A DNA stretch of 64,000 nucleotides from Fratercula arctica (GCA_947846985.1 CANTUZ010000026.1:54294730-54358729); one strand, 5' to 3'. Numbered from the stretch's first letter, positions 34,301 to 49,500 are shown. A program made the numbers and translations. The notes: generated from the letters alone by a model not told the origin.

Positions 34301-35960
34301 CCATCTCTGTCCTGCCTGCATGTCTGCTCCTGTTGCAGCTGATACACCTGCATTGCCGAGATACCTGGGGCTAGATCCTTCCCTAATCCTACTGATACTG
34401 GGGTGACATTAAACAGCACCATTGAATCAAGATATTTCCAGCTACACCTGTCTTCTCTTTTGGCGCCTTCAAGAGTATTTCAAAGACAAGGTGAAATGCG
34501 ACTGGGTTCCAATAGTCCAGGTGCTCTGAGGTTAACCCTGCAGTTCACTTGGTGCTTTACAAAGCTGTGGCTTTCCTGCTGGAAATGAGTGTGGTTTTGT
34601 TGATGTGAGCTTGCGATGATGGCGAGCGTCAGACCTATGTGTCTTTTGAATATTTGGTATTAGTTAACAAAAATGTTTAAATTACTCATTTACCACCATT
34701 TAAAATCATTTGATCTTAGGAGGACTGATGACGGTTCCCACAAAATAAGTCAGCCTATTGCCATAACGAGCTCTTCACTGAATTTGTACTCTCTTCGCTC
34801 TCTGACTCCGAAAATGTCCATAAACAACTTCTTTTAAAATGTCCCGAGCGCATCCCTTTCCTGAAACACTGAGATGGAGCTCTTGCTTCTCTACCTTCTG
34901 ATCCAAACTTTGATTAGTCTTCTAATGCTCTGAGAAAGATACAGAGAGATTCTATTTTAAACCATCAGAAAAATAACTTACTCTTGTTTAACCAGCATAG
35001 AAACCCCTAAAAAACTTTCCAGAAATAATTAAAACTCTATTATTGCACATTAATTTCACACTGTTCCTGGATTTTCTATGCTGCTGTGGTAAAGGAGTAA
35101 GTTCATGTGTACAAGCTACACTGAGAACTAACAGTGATTAAACAGCAGGAAGAATGTTGTGGGCAGCAATAGTATATTTGCAGATCAAAGGAGCATTTTA
35201 CTTCACAGTTCTTTGAAACTTTCAAAAGTGTATCAAAAACTACTGATAACTGGCCCAGTAGGACAATCACGTAGAACTGTTGCAGGATTACAATGCTAAT
35301 TAATATGAGCACAATGACAGAACCTAGTCATCTTGGATGTTTGAATTTAGGAATTTGGTACAGGGTACTTGAAAAACAAACAAGCAAAACCAAAAATAAA
35401 GAAAAATATCTCAATGCCTCACAGAAATTATGTATAAGATACTAAATAAAAATCCCATCAGCATTTTGAATGTGGTTCAAGCTGGTATTTTTTTGCTCTG
35501 GAAACATCTTCTGACCATTTCAGAAGATTTTTGAATGTTTTCCTCCTTTATTCTTCATTTAAGCTGCATTTAAAGCTACATTTGCAGTAACTAAAATAAC
35601 TCATCAAAACAAAACAGTCTTTGTATTGAGGATCCTCTTTGCAATTTGAGAGGGGACAAAATCACTAAACCCAAGAATGTGCAACTGAATAAAGCAACAT
35701 TTCTGGTTCCGTACTGCTTTATCCCTACTTTGGCCAGAAAATTGAATATTTAACACAGAAAATGTAGATATTTTGAAAGCTGTTTTTAGGCATGTGGTGC
35801 AGGATCTAACAGCTTTATCTTTTACACTTTCCTTTCCTCTCCTCTTGTTAGTTGATTAAATCATTTGGCAACCCATCTTAACCACTGTAGTACCAGGTCT
35901 AACCTTTTTTCCCTACTTCGGTCTGGTTCTGTGACAGCCTTACTGGTAACATTTTATGAT
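31320..35960. other. Unique AT-rich non-coding DNA
   Basis: No gene seen. The segment at 33750-33845 is dense in TAAT cores and is listed as a regulatory candidate. The frame at 33325-33687 (120 codons) is low-complexity in composition and has no recognised domain. Confidence 0.55.
33750..33845. promoter_or_regulatory. Candidate enhancer-like segment dense in homeodomain TAATTA sites
   Basis: Within about 95 bases there are three palindromic TAATTA sites (33759-33764, 33794-33799, 33820-33825) plus further TAAT cores at 33783 and 33838 and TTAATCA at 33823-33829, mixed with GGTTACC (33810-33816). Homeodomain factors bind TAAT cores, and deeply conserved vertebrate enhancers often look like this. 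TAAT is also common by chance in AT-rich DNA, so the call rests on density and on the non-repetitive texture. No conservation can be tested here. Confidence 0.25.
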
Positions 35961-35967
35961 GTCAAGT

Positions 35968-36038
35968 GTTCACAGAGGTTGGACTAGATTACTTTTAAAG
36001 GTCTTTTCCAACCCAAACTATTCTATGATTCTGTGATT
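35968..36038 (+). mobile_element. CR1 3'-terminal fragment
   Basis: About 70 bases: GAGGTTGGACTAGATTACTT, TCTTTTCCAACCCAAACTAT and ATTCTATGATTCTGTGATTA match the 3' end of the CR1 copies elsewhere in the window. Everything upstream in the element is missing, which is usual for CR1 because reverse transcription starts at the 3' end and often stops early. Confidence 0.92.
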
Positions 36039-36044
36039 ATTGAG

Positions 36045-39000
36045 AGGAATCACCTCATTAAGAGCATCGACCTTTTGTTACATTTTATATCTAATTGTGT
36101 GTATGCGTAGGATGAGAGGATCAAAACTCCTTTTTCTTTTCTTGAACTAATAGCTTCATAAAGGGTTTCAGATCTACTGCAAAAAATACATCACATGATA
36201 TCAATACACTGCATTAAGAAGAAATAAAAAAAATAATCTGTATGTTCATGTGACTTTAGGCATTTAGGCACTGACAGGGGAGGAACATTACCTTCAACAT
36301 GCAGAAGCTCATAGAAGTAGAAGTAAGGCAAGTCTATCCCTGCCAATGTTTTCTCACTTTGATACCTCCTACAACAACTTGCTGTAAGTAACCATGACAT
36401 GTTAGAAACAAAAAGAAATAGCATTGTCTGCAGATAATTCTTTCCCATTACTGGGAGAGAAGATTATTTGGTGTTTATCCCTTCATGAAATATTTAGTCT
36501 TCTGGTGATTGGAAGAATTCAACTACTGTTTTAATGCACATAGGATCATAAAAACAGGAAGGAACTTCCAAAACTCCACAATTTTGGTTTGATGTTATAT
36601 TGTGTTAGAATTTGCATGTTGGGAATGTTTCCTGTATGCTTTAAGTACTATCACTACAAGCCAGCAGTAGTGATTTTTGTAGGGACTGTACCTTCTCTGC
36701 CCCAGCCAGAGCTGCGGAGCAATGTCTTATGCATCAGAAAAGCACAGCAGGAGAGTTTTGTATTTGTGATTTAGTCACTCTAAATTCTGTCTTAAGCAGT
36801 GGGGAGACTAACTCCTTGTAATTGTAGGACATGATCCCTTGCAGTTTTTGGGTGTTGAACTGCCATTGAATTGAAACTCATTGATACTTTGAATTCATTC
36901 ATCTTGGTAACTATTGAGTTGGACAACTTTCATGAAGTTGCAGATTGGCTCCTAGGGTATATGTGTTTGGGTTTTCAGGTGTTTGGGTTTTCACAGCCTG
37001 CTGCTAAGTTTCCTAGGAGGCTGAAAAATACGTGACCAGTGCTGCCAGCAGGTGTAACCAGAGATGGATGTGTAAGCAAAAAAAGCCCTCTTGGTGAAGC
37101 TAGTTGGTGTGGCTGGGATCTCAAGTTCAGGACCTTGTATTTCTCCCAGTGGGAAGTGCATATGTGAAAGACAAAATATTCCATATATTGTATTCAAACA
37201 TATCTCCTTGAACAGGATATAAACCAACCCTAATGGTTTGGAATCTATTGCCTTTCTCTCTCCTTTGCCCTGGATTATTTCTGCACAAAATCTGCAAGTC
37301 CAAAAAAATAAGATGAGTAAACTTGAAAGAAAATGGACTTAATATGAGAATATTGGCATAATAATATTAAACACTCTAACGGAAGATTAGAAAGTTGGTA
37401 GGAATGGTATAGCAGGTTTTGTTAGGAGATCAGTAGTGTATCACAGTAAGCTTAGAGTCAGATAGTCAACACGTACCAAAGAATCCCTATAAAACAAGAA
37501 TCTAAAATTACTTCTTGTATAGACTAGGCTATTCTACTAGTCACTTTGTTAGAATGATGCCAGTGATCATTTTGAAAAAGGATAAGGACTTCAAGAAAAA
37601 AAAAATAAGTATTTACAAATATTTTCAAAATTATAATGTAAAAGTAGTGAAGCAACAGTGCAAGGGTAAAGAAAGTGGTTTGTTGGTAAGTAAAAACACA
37701 TTTTCAATACATAGATAATTTAAATGTATTAGAGATGCATTGAAAAAATACAGTCATCACTATAATGCCTCAGCTTGCGTTTCTAATTTGACCTTTTTTC
37801 CTCAGGTGGTACAGAAGCAGATGCTTCTCCCAATCCAAAACATGAAAACAATTATTCTTACTAAGCTCGGTTTTTCATAAATAGTTAATAATATTTGCTT
37901 GGGGAATGAAAGAAATTATTAAAATGAGAAAAAATGTTTATAAGATCGTATAGATTGCGTTAAATAGATTTCATATATGGCAGAAAACTGTTGCTAGAAA
38001 GGCTGGACAGAACTTGAGAAACTGGGATCAGTTTTCAATTTGGAGTCTTAATTCTGCATCAGTTCAGTAAAATAATTCATTTTTTCAGATAAGCCTACGC
38101 GTGGTGGACTGAATAATACTATTTGTGGACATGTAAAAAAGCCTTAACAGAAATTCATGTTCCTATAAAAGACATACCCTACATTTTGTGTTCATAGCTG
38201 TTGTTGCAGCAGAGGCTTGCTGGAAAGCTCGTTCTCAAAACTTCCCAGCATTCTGAGTACCATTCTCCAAGGCAGGGGAGAAGAATTCTCTAAGGCAGGA
38301 AACAGCAGATTTAGCATTGAGAAGGCAAGCCGTACGGTTGTTGATGAGTTTTGGTGAGGATAGTATATTATACTTTCATCAAACACAAGGGGACTAATTA
38401 ACTTGAACAACCATATTTTTCTTGGTCTGTAATAGTTAGACATGTGTGTCAAGGGGGTTGTTTTTTCTCCCTTACAGGAGGCAAGAAATAATATTAAATT
38501 GCTCTTGCTGCAGTCTGATCTAATAACTTCTACAGGCCATTACTAAATCCTTAGTCTGTTGATCCTTCAGTTATTTCCCTCGCTGGATCTGTACAAACTA
38601 ACGCTCTGTTTAAAACCATGCAGGGTACATGATAGAGAGAAGAGCTACCTGACTATGACACCCATGAAGGAATGACATATACTAAACATGGGATTTCTGT
38701 CTGTTCATTTGTTCAGCCACTGGCATCACTGTTTCTGAAAATAAGCACAATAAAATGAAAACATGCTTTAATAATGCACTAAAATACTGTTAGTAATATG
38801 TGTAGCGCATAAAAATATTACTGGACTCTTGAAGTTATAATGGTTTAATTATTTAATAGCTACTCTTGGAAAATGAAGCTGAATTCATTATGATATTAAT
38901 TGTCTAGTGATTTACAAGTTCTTATTTTTCTTTCAGAGTTTATTGCAACTCAAACTTAGAAACCTTTTTAGTTATATTTGTCTTTAACGTTTTCCTTTTT

Positions 39001-42000
39001 AATTTTTTCTTCCTGAAATGTGTATTTCAAGAGTTACTGTTTCTTTGGTGAGGCACACCATCATTGAGCTAGTCTAATGATATTTTGCCATTCATTCAGT
39101 TTTAGACAGTATAGAGTTAATCCTTCTGATCCCTGATCCCGCCTTATGGCAATTTCTAAGTGGTTAAAAGGCACATACATGGCAATTAAAGGCTATCTGA
39201 CCTCTAAGTTTGAAGTATTTGTCATTGCTCTAAGTCTGGGTTTGCCTTTTTAGGCTCAACAGTTATACACAGTAGTCACAAGTACTTGACCACATCAGCT
39301 ATGTCTTTGCTGATCACTATATTCCTTTATACATTTTCCATTTTATATAGCTTTGACATATGAATGTTGAAATGATTGTGAGCTTCTTTTCCAGCATACG
39401 GAAGGGATCATTATGCATTCAATGTGATGGAAATTGCTATCAGCCTAGGAGGTGTTAGCATGTGATAAACCCATATTTTAAGGCCTAAATTGCATTCTTG
39501 ATACAGAATATGGAAAACACATCATAGATTACCCTGCTCTGTCTTCCACAGAAGCTATTTTCAACTGTTCCCAATGACTAGATGAAACAATATCTAAATA
39601 CATTTAAGACAATGTCAATATTAGATTCAGTTTTTTTGATCCTTAACATTCACTGCCTTGGTCCATGTGGTTAACGTAATATCAGTCACAGTAAAATATC
39701 TTGATGGGCAGTCATATAACTGGAAATTCAATGGGATTTTTGAACACTAGGAAATGTTATCCACACTCTTTTGAGATCATTATTTAACAACTACATCTGC
39801 AGGGATTTAACTATAGAAGATACCCTTTGTTTACAACAATAAAGATTCAGAAATTTTGGAGTTTTTTAATAGAACTGTGGGGTTTTTCACTTAATTTTTT
39901 TTCATTGTTTCAATATATATACACTAAGTGCCTCTATCTTTATCCTTTTCTTTAAGGGACTGTTCATGAAACATACTTGGAAACGTTTCTTCTACTGAAA
40001 TATTAAGAAACAGTAGAGACGGACTGGAAGTAACTAAGTCTGCTATATTAGCTTTACAAGTCTCCTTATTCCATTCTACAGTGTGTCACAAAATATTCTC
40101 ATATCCTCTATACTTCAAATAATCTATTCATTCGACCAATATGTCAGGATTCTTTGGTAATTGCTTCTGTTTGACATGGGATCTTAGTTTCCTTGATTTC
40201 ACATTATACCCTGTTGTCTATTTCTGATAGACACTCACACAAATCAATAATTTCTGTCTTTCTGCTTGTTTGATTGATCTAGTGATTAACATGGTTTGAT
40301 TGGAAAGGGGAAAGAATGAGAATGCTGGTGATCTTGGTTTTTCCTTTCCAATGCACTTTGCTCTTAGTGGAAGTCTTGATTTGTGCAGGTGAGACCACCT
40401 TGTGGTTTGTGTGTTGTGATTTAGTTACTCTTTCTCAAAAGTTGCTCTGGGGCTCCCTAGATTATGTAAGAATATTTTAAGTGCCACATGCAGATTTTTG
40501 AAGCAATGCTAGAGAAAACTGTGTTAAATATGAACCACTGTAACTCTCTGGTGAAGTATTTGTCATGCTTCACATCCCCTAAGATTTTCTACCTGGCTTA
40601 CTTGTCATATGACATTGATAGTTTCTTGAAACCAGCTGTTAGTTCTATGCATTTTCTCCTGTGAGATATCATATCTATAACTTTATCTGTCATGAAAATC
40701 AACAATAATTATATACAATTTACCACATTACCAGGAGAAGAAGAGATGACCACTATCCATGAAACTATAAGACAAAAAAATACATATTATACCTCCAGGA
40801 TGGTGGCCGAAATGACACAAATACATTTAGTTTGAAGCAAACAGAATTTTGGAATGTAGAGATAAATAATCATTCTCCTAATGCAGTTTGTCTACTCTTT
40901 ATGATAGAAGTATCATTTTTTAAAGCTGGCAACTCTCTTTAAAATACATATCTTGGATTATTGAATTATAATGGGAGCAGATGCTCATGATAGTTGTCCA
41001 GAATTTGATAGTCCGTTCTGCCTTCTGGCCAAAATTATTAACTGCTTTGGGGAAAAAGAAAGCGTGAAAACCAAGAATTATATTTTTTTTCTCCCTTCAC
41101 CCCAGGATTTTCAACGCTCTCATTTAGATAGGGGTCAGCTATGCAAATAATTGATTTAGCTTTTGTCAGAAACAAAGTGGAAAATGAATCACAATGGAAG
41201 TGGGTTGAGTAGAAGCAAACTGTAGAAGCTGGAATGAGTAAGACAACCCCTAAAAATAAATTTCTGAATATTGGTGAAGGTAGCAACTGATACACTGATT
41301 CCTACTGAAACGTGTAATACCAGGGCTGTGGTACTTATTGCACAGAATTGTCTGTCTCTATGAAGCAGGCAAATAAAAGAGATAAAAGTTGTTAAGTTAG
41401 AGCTCAGAACTAGACAGGGTGAGGAGTAAGAGAAACTTCCCTAGGTACATTATGTATCTTTGTTTTTTCGTTTGCAAAGCCTTTTATGCCACTAATCCCT
41501 GAAAAAGCAAATATTGGAAATATCTGATCTCTGTAGAGGGAGGCAGAACAGCAAAATTGGAGGGAAATATAACTGAAAAACACCCTCTGATGAATATGTT
41601 TAATAACATGCTGCTTCCATACAAGAATCCTCAATCGCTTATTGTGACACAAACCTTACTATTTTGCAAGCCTAATAGAACTCCTAAAAAAGGTCTTTTT
41701 CTGTCCTCTACATACCCTTTTCCCTAGCAAACAGAAAGTTTTTTGTTTGATCAGACAAACTGTAAATCATTGCTAAATTAATTCAGCTACAGAAATCCTA
41801 TTTTGCCTTGAGTCTCATATAATAAAATGATGTTTGAATGCTTTGGGGCAGAGGGGTGACACACTACTCATGCAGCAATTAAATCTTACAGAAGAACTAA
41901 GAGGACTTTAGTACTGTGATGGCTTCTTCCCCAGGTGGGATTTACAGTCTATAAATATATTTTTCTGTGATCCTTAAGAAAATGAAAGCTGACTTCATTT

Positions 42001-42345
42001 ATATGAAAGAAAGGAATTAAATTACTTCCATCCGACTGTGCTTGCTTTGTAAGTATTCCTTAGTCTTTGTTTATTTTCTGGTGGCTTTTCCATGAGAATA
42101 AGAACTCCATTAAATATTTTTTGCTGCCTTCTGTGGGGAGGAGGGACAAGGGAGTAGCTTCAGTTGCAAAGTAATACACCAAAAAGCTAGGAAGTAACAG
42201 TTGCCTGCTTGTCTTCGGTTTTGACCCTGCTGAAATCTCTCTCACGGCAAGGGGTGGTGTACCATCATAAAAAAGTAAGACAAAGTTCCTTTTGAATTTT
42301 GAGAAGCTGCTGCTGCAGTTAATTTTTTCATGTGTGACATTTTCT
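36045..42345. other. Unique AT-rich non-coding DNA
   Basis: Nothing recognisable beyond chance short frames. A weak CR1-like phrase near 36541-36575 (TAGGATCATAAAAACAGG, GGAACTTCC) is too short and diverged to call. Confidence 0.55.
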
Positions 42346-42350
42346 AATGT

Positions 42351-42396
42351 AAAAAAAAAAACAAAAAACAAAAACCAAAAAACGAACAAAACCAAA
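42351..42396. repeat. A-rich tract with CAAAA/CCAAAA steps
   Basis: A run of 11 A followed by C-interrupted A blocks (ACAAAAAACAAAAACC, AACAAAACC). The pattern is like that at 52396. No retroposon body is recognised beside it. Confidence 0.85.
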
Positions 42397-45300
42397 TAGC
42401 TGTTGTATACAGTTTTGTGGTGATTTTTGTGGTGATACAGTTTTCCCCTCTGCTTTTATGATCTGGAATCTAAATGGTCCTCATGGCAGCATAGGTTTTT
42501 GCAAGGTCTAGCTGCATTTACTGGTGACAGGAGAAATCTGCTCACCTGCAAGAAAATAGTTAGGTGGAGTAAATTGGGAAGCGTTGTCAAACGAGTCAGG
42601 CAATTATTCCTTTCCTATTCCTTGCAAAAGTGGAAGGGGCTTGTGTTACAGGTGCTACCCTGGAGACACAACAGAACTTTAGGGAGACTGTGTCAGACAA
42701 GGCAAAGGATCTGGGGGCCTTGTCCTTACCGTCTTTTCCTTTTCAGCTGTTAAACTACTTTGCAAAATTGATAGCAGATACCTACTGCTATTTAGATAAA
42801 TTCATCCAAAATGGAAACTTCTTGGAGACCAGAATGTTGCACTATAAGCAATCTCATTCTTTTTCCACTAGAACATTGTTACATTATTGCAAATCCTAAA
42901 TGTGTTATTCAAAGTTTGATAATAACATCCTGCAGTGGCTTCTGGTGTCTTAAGACACAGTACAGTGAGTCACAAAATACAATCACCACCCATTCAAAAC
43001 TCAAACCGTGTCTAAGTTATGAAGCAAATACAGATATTTCCAAAACTGCTTAACTGTTTTTCCATTGCCTCTCAACCTATAACCACAACCTAAATGCACA
43101 AGTATATGCTGTACTAAATTGGAGACAGCCTAACAGGCGAATCTACACACCATATTTAATAATTCATTCCTTTTATGAAGCTGCTTTAAAACTTCAGTGA
43201 TAACCAAAATCTGTGTCCCCCTGCTGTATGCTTTGCAAAATAACTGCCCAGAGAGAAAGGAATTTAGCAAATGTCTATAGGTGGCAGTGCTTCATGAAGC
43301 ATGTCATTCCATGGCCCTTTTTCTTCAGCTGGATTATATCATCTATATTTACAGATGAATAACTTCTATTACTAGCCAGTCTCTTTGGGGAGTACAAAAA
43401 CTGTCTGTTCTATATTGTAAGAATTTTAAGAGACCTGCAAAATATTATGCATCTTTTAAACATCTTTCAAGGATGCCATGTGGAGGCATAAGACAGTACA
43501 TGAGAAGAGTCATCCACACAGTAAAAAAATATCGGAGCAAAGCCTCTGGGATTTAAAAGCTCAAAGACAGAAACGTAAAATACATTTCTAGCTGTCTAGC
43601 CACAGGATAACTTTTTGCATGTAATAGTAATTGAATGGAGCAGGAAAAAATAACCTTAGTATAGACTGCAGAAAAAGGAAGTCTAATCGTACTGATGGAT
43701 TTCCCATTTCCTTTATAATTCAGTACCTTTCACCGGAACTATAAAATTTACAGAACCTTCCTGAGCAGATAGGGAAGTGAAAATCTTCTTCAGTCTATAA
43801 AGCTTTTTATGGGTGAAAGTATCCATGTTTACTGACACCTGCAGTATCCAGGGTCAAATATTGCGGTCCAGCGTAAGTACAATCAAGTTTCAGCTGTCCA
43901 CAGTCAATTTATCTAAGTTACGGAAAATGCTGTGGGTGCGGAGGTAGTTCCCTGTCCAAAAAGCAGCACCTTGTAATCAATGCTATGCTTGCTACCTCCA
44001 AGACAGCATGACTCCACTAGTCCGGCTGTTTTTTTACTGGGAGGCACCGGCATTGATACATGCTGGTAGGCCTAACGGTCTCCATCCAAAGCCAGCACAG
44101 ATGTCGCTGAACTGCACTTCCAGTGGAGACCACTGAGTGGAAGTACCCCATTGTCTATATACAGGTTGGATTATGCGTATGTGTTCTGGGTTCATCTCAG
44201 CTCACTGACAGACAGATACCTCTTGGAGAAGGCACTGAGCTCTCCATTATGCTTATTAAGAACCAGTTATTATGCCCTTGAACCATGACTTTCGATTGCT
44301 TGGGGTATCCCATGCACCTGCAGCCCCTTACTTCTCCAGAGACTGGAGTTGATGATACAACAGGCTGCATATAGGTATTTATATTTGGTGAATTACAGAA
44401 ACTCAGAACAGCTGGCGCTAGCAGTGGCAACCTTCATCTGTATCTATCAACCAATTGATTGGTGAGCATGTATTATTTCATGCTTAGCTCAGAGACAGAG
44501 TAAAAAAGTGTGCTTTGCATATGTATTTGACTCATTACTGACTGCAGGAGAAAATAACTCTTAGAATAGAGGTCTCCAGCGTGACACAGTCCCACGTCAA
44601 GTTCACCAGCTTTTGCAAAATGGCCTACTACTACTGCTCATGTGGATTCACAACCACATTGTGGATGAAAGAAAAGATCCCTTTTGTTCTTCATAGTGTA
44701 TAGCACAGGACTATAAATCCGTACCTTGATGCAAATGAGTCTCTTGGGTTGCCCCGCTATGAACTCCCACTACGCTGAAAACTCGTGTTTTGCAGCTGAG
44801 CAATTTTGTTAAAATTAAGATAGAACCACTCACCTGTGAACCAAGAGGGGGTTATCTTCTTGGTCACGATAACGTTTCGTTTATTGTATTCTGTACAACT
44901 TGTTGTCTCCTAAAGTTTGAAGCCAAAACATGGACTTCTGTGACACTTGGCAGTTGTAATTAAGTCTCTGTGTTTCTGTACAAAAATGAAAAGAGATTGA
45001 TTGTGTGAATTTACATATCAGCAACATAAGCATATATTTGCATATCTACTACCAAGTTCAGCAACAGTTTGATCAAAGTTCAAAAACCATTCAAAATTCC
45101 AAACTATTTTTTATTCTCAAGATCTCTAAATTAATACACATATTTAAAGAATGTGTCTTTCATCTGAAATATTCCTGTATGAGAGGTTAAATCACTTGGC
45201 CTATGCAGCACTCAGCAAACTGTTTTTTCCAGGTATCTTCCACTACTAAATTTTTGCAAGTTGATTAATTTCAGCTGTGGCAATTCCCATTCCTTCTCAG

Positions 45301-46552
45301 CCCTTATCTGCTGAAAACCAGATACTTAAAAATAAATATTTTGAAAATGAAAGTCCTACATTCTGTGGTAATAATAATTACTATTTCTCTTGTGCACAAG
45401 CAGCAGCAGTCCATGAAAAAGCTAGCATTGCAATACACGCCAGGTGAAAACTACTGTGTATGAGACACCCACGTTGGTGCTGAGTTCAGTTTCTCTGTTC
45501 CTTTTCATTTCTTGAGTTTAAGAGGTAAACTGAAGATGTGTTGCGTGGCATTCGCTACTAGAGCGGGTTTTCTACCGCTAAATGAGAAGGCTTGGAGCTT
45601 TTCTGGTGAGTCCTTTCGTAGTGAGTCATATAGCAAAGCTTCAGATAAGGAGATGTAAATGTTAAATAAAGATCACATCCCCGAAATCTATATTTAAGTG
45701 CAAGTGTTATGTCTTATGCAGAAACAACATTCCTATTTGGAAGCGTTGGTTTGCAGCTTTGTTTTATAAGCAATAGTTTTGCATTTTTGCATTTATTCTC
45801 ATACTTAACACTTTTGTAATGGGATTTATGCTGCAAAACTCAGAAATTATTGGTAATAATTCTATTTATTTTATGTTACATTTTGAGTCTTGTCAAACAA
45901 AATTAATCTTTTTTTTTTTTCTTCTGTCCTTTGATTCCTTGCTGTCATACAGCAGATAATGTCCTATATTTCTAGGATAAACTGAAAACTGGTATCATAA
46001 TTTATTTTAATTGTTCTGAAATGCTTGATTACAGTTAACAGGGGTGACATGGGTTGCATTCATATTTGTTAATGTCACTTTTCACAACATAACAGACTTT
46101 TGAAACTACAGATTTTATCCAATTGCAGTTCTTAAAGGCTTATCCATGACATGATTTAGTTTTCAGCTCTTACTGTATTCACTACTCTTGTTCAAAAAAG
46201 GAAAGAAATTTATGCTTTTTTAGATGTTCAGTAACATTTGTTTTGTTTCTCATTGATCTCCATTGCTTCTAGTTGCTGAAAATTTCTCTAATGTCGAGTG
46301 TCACACCTTTTCTGAATAAATGAGCCACAGAATTACTGTCTGAAATCCACCCTGTATTGTAAAGGATGGTTTTTTTCAAAAAAATTCTCATTTTGATAAT
46401 CTCATTTCCTATGATAGACTAGGTAATTGAAGACTAGAAATTAATAATAGAGAAGTCCATGAATCATAGTAGTTCATGCAGTCCACCACCCAGCTAAGCT
46501 GCTTCCAAAAATTTATTTTGTGACTCTATATTTTTCAATTTTCTCTATGCTG

Positions 46553-46585
46553 TTTTTTTTTGTTTGTTTTTGGTTTTGTTTTTAA
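46553..46585. repeat. T-rich tract with GTTTT steps
   Basis: Poly-T interrupted by G (TGTTTGTTTTTGGTTTTG). In reverse complement it has the same A(n)CAAAA...CCAAAA texture as the tracts at 42351 and 52396. Confidence 0.85.
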
Positions 46586-49500
46586 GAGGCTTCCCACACT
46601 TCTTTGAAGACAGTATTCTGTTAAACCTTTGAATATGTTTCTTCAGTTTTATCTAGATCTGATAGAGAAAAACACAAGGGTAAAAAACTGCTTCTGGTCA
46701 AACCCGTAGATGTAGATTACTACTAGGGAAAATTATTTTTATTTCTTCTTTTTTTTTTTCCCCCGTTAATATTTACTTTAAACTCTGTGTAATTCCTATT
46801 CTGTGGTACAAAGGTGTTCTTGTATCAAACTCTGGAGGGAACATCAAGACCAGAAGCATTTAGACTAGATCTATGTTTGGTAATTCTGCATCTGTTATTT
46901 CCAATTACGTAGCAGATTCATAAAATTTTGGCATCTGTAAGATTCACCTAAGAACATTTATGACAGGGGGCGGAGATAAAGCAGGAATTTTCATAAGACA
47001 GTTATATTTATTCTTTTCCTTCTATCAGATTGCAGATCAGGGAGTTACAGTAATGAAGGACTGTGGACACACATTTACCCTCATCTGGTCCTGCATCACA
47101 GAAACATATGGCTGAAGGGTATTCAAGAGATCAGCCATCTAATCAGTGGTCCTACCTCAAATTAGGCTCAATTACATTTATGTCAACCTTGATAGAAGCT
47201 TACCCAATCTATTCTTAGTAACCTAATTGCTTTCTTTACACATCCTATTCCATTACTCTCTACCTGCACCGTTGGAGGGTCTTCCCCAATACTGAAACTT
47301 ACTGCAAATGAAGAATATATTTATATGGACATGGAGAATATATAATACTTCTCTTTTTTGATACAGCTTCTTAATGGTTTAAGACCACAATTGTATGCTC
47401 CCCAGTCTTCATTTTTTTCACATTCAACAACTCACAGCTTTTCTCCCTTGTCATGTTTCTTAAACCTCCACACATTTTCTTTGATCTTTTCTAGACCTTC
47501 TTTGTTAGTGTCTTACTGTTCTTGAATTGTTACACCCCAAATGGGAAACTGTACTGCAATTGAGACCATACTGCCACTAAATGTAGAAGAAGGATCGCTT
47601 CACATGCTACAGACAGTGTTCTTATTTATATCTTAATGTCCAATTTCGAACATTTGCAGGTTCCTCCCAGCACAGATAAACACATCTGTTTGTGGAAGTT
47701 ATGAAGTGTGATCACTCTCTCCATCTCTGAGTGTTGGTATGATAACCACAGATTTAGCTACTTCTATATTTGCATCAGTGTTTTAAGGCTTCAGTATTCT
47801 CTTTAATCCTATGTTTTGGATTTGGTGAGAAGGCATCTTGTTAAATTATCTGAGGCAAAGCAAGAAGTCCTTCTTCTTCCACCCAGTAATAACTTCCACC
47901 ATCAGGAACTCCAGAGCATATTTATCTGTGACCAATTGGTTGTCCCGTGTTCACTTCTGCATTACATTTTTTGATTTAACGCTCAGCATTAAAGGAGAGT
48001 TATATTAGACAAGTAATCATATGCAAAGACAAAAATATTCATAGCATTTATTCGTAAGCGTTTGGATAAACAGATACTTATTTGTGAGACAGAGCATTGC
48101 AGACAATTTTCATAATTTTTCACAGGACTGAGTTTCTTACAACCATTTTATAAAACTCATATTTTTATTTGGATATGATAAGGAAGAAAGAAAGGACCAA
48201 AATTTTCAAAAAGCAGAATATTTTATGTCAAATAATTTAGCTGGGGAACAATACTGTAATGCCAGTTCTCATCTGAAGGTGAATAGCTACATGATGTGAA
48301 TAATTGCATTCATCAATCTGTGATACAAAATCACATACATGTTATTAGGATGACAGCAGATGAAGTGTTAAATTATGTCCCAACATTTGATAATTTATGA
48401 GCAAGCAAGGATTCAAAAAACATCTTTTCTGATCTCTTATTTAAAGTGAGTTATTCAGTCAGTCCTTCTGGTTAAATTTTTCCTTTGCTTAATTCATATG
48501 ATACTGATTATTACGAGCAATTCTTAATGGGAGGTGTTATTCACAGCACTTCATTCTCTATAAAAATAGTTCTAGTTCTTTATCTGTTTGTTAATGCCTT
48601 ACCACCTGCTGAAATGAAGTTCAGAAACATGATTTATTCTATACAACTTCCTCAAAATGCAGACAAAAAAATGTACACTGTAAGTAGAATTCTTCACAGC
48701 GACCCAGAATTACGGCTCTTCTCTGGAATTACAGCATGTTTCATTTACAAAATGTCACAATGTGACAACAGAATAAGTATTCTGTTTCACATTTTAGGTA
48801 GCTGCTAGCTATGGCCTTAAATATATTAACATTTTTTTTAATTGATAGCTGGTCTTAAGGATGTTCAGCTTCACAGAAACAGAAAAAAAGTATTTTTTTT
48901 TTTTTTCTCTGGGACACATGAGTCAGAATGTCATAGACCTCCACGTATGATTACAACACAAAACTAATAGGTAATAACGAACAAGTAGGTGTACGCTACA
49001 TGTCAGTACTTTCAAATTCACATTTGAACAGGCTAAAACATTGATGGCTTAAATTTTATTAGCTGCTTAAATTTCTTTAAAAATAATCAGATTGCACATT
49101 CATTTTCTCCATTATTGCTTGACTGCAACTAATAGAAATGTGTACAATTCTTTTTCATTATGTTGCATTTTACTTTTGTTTCCTGACCTCAACTAATGTG
49201 AGAGATGAGCAAACTAGTGTTACTAATACAATATTATTGCAAATATGAAACTCCAAAACACTTGTATCTGCAGCTTTAAAATCTGATTGCTGGAATTTCT
49301 TTCATCCATTATTTGAAAGGAACGTTGTAAATATAAACCAAACCAAACCCAAAGTAATTAATATGCTGAAACCTGTACATGCTGAATGTATATGATACTT
49401 GGCTTGTGTCTTTTTCTTAGCTATGCATTGACACATCAAGATTTTGTCTAGTACCCTGTTTTATTGAAAATAATAATGTAAACTTTATTATCTCTAGTGG

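Noticed and set aside
36541..36575. Weak CR1-like minus-strand start
   Set aside because: Only two short phrases match and the rest of the CR1 3' UTR is absent, so chance cannot be excluded.
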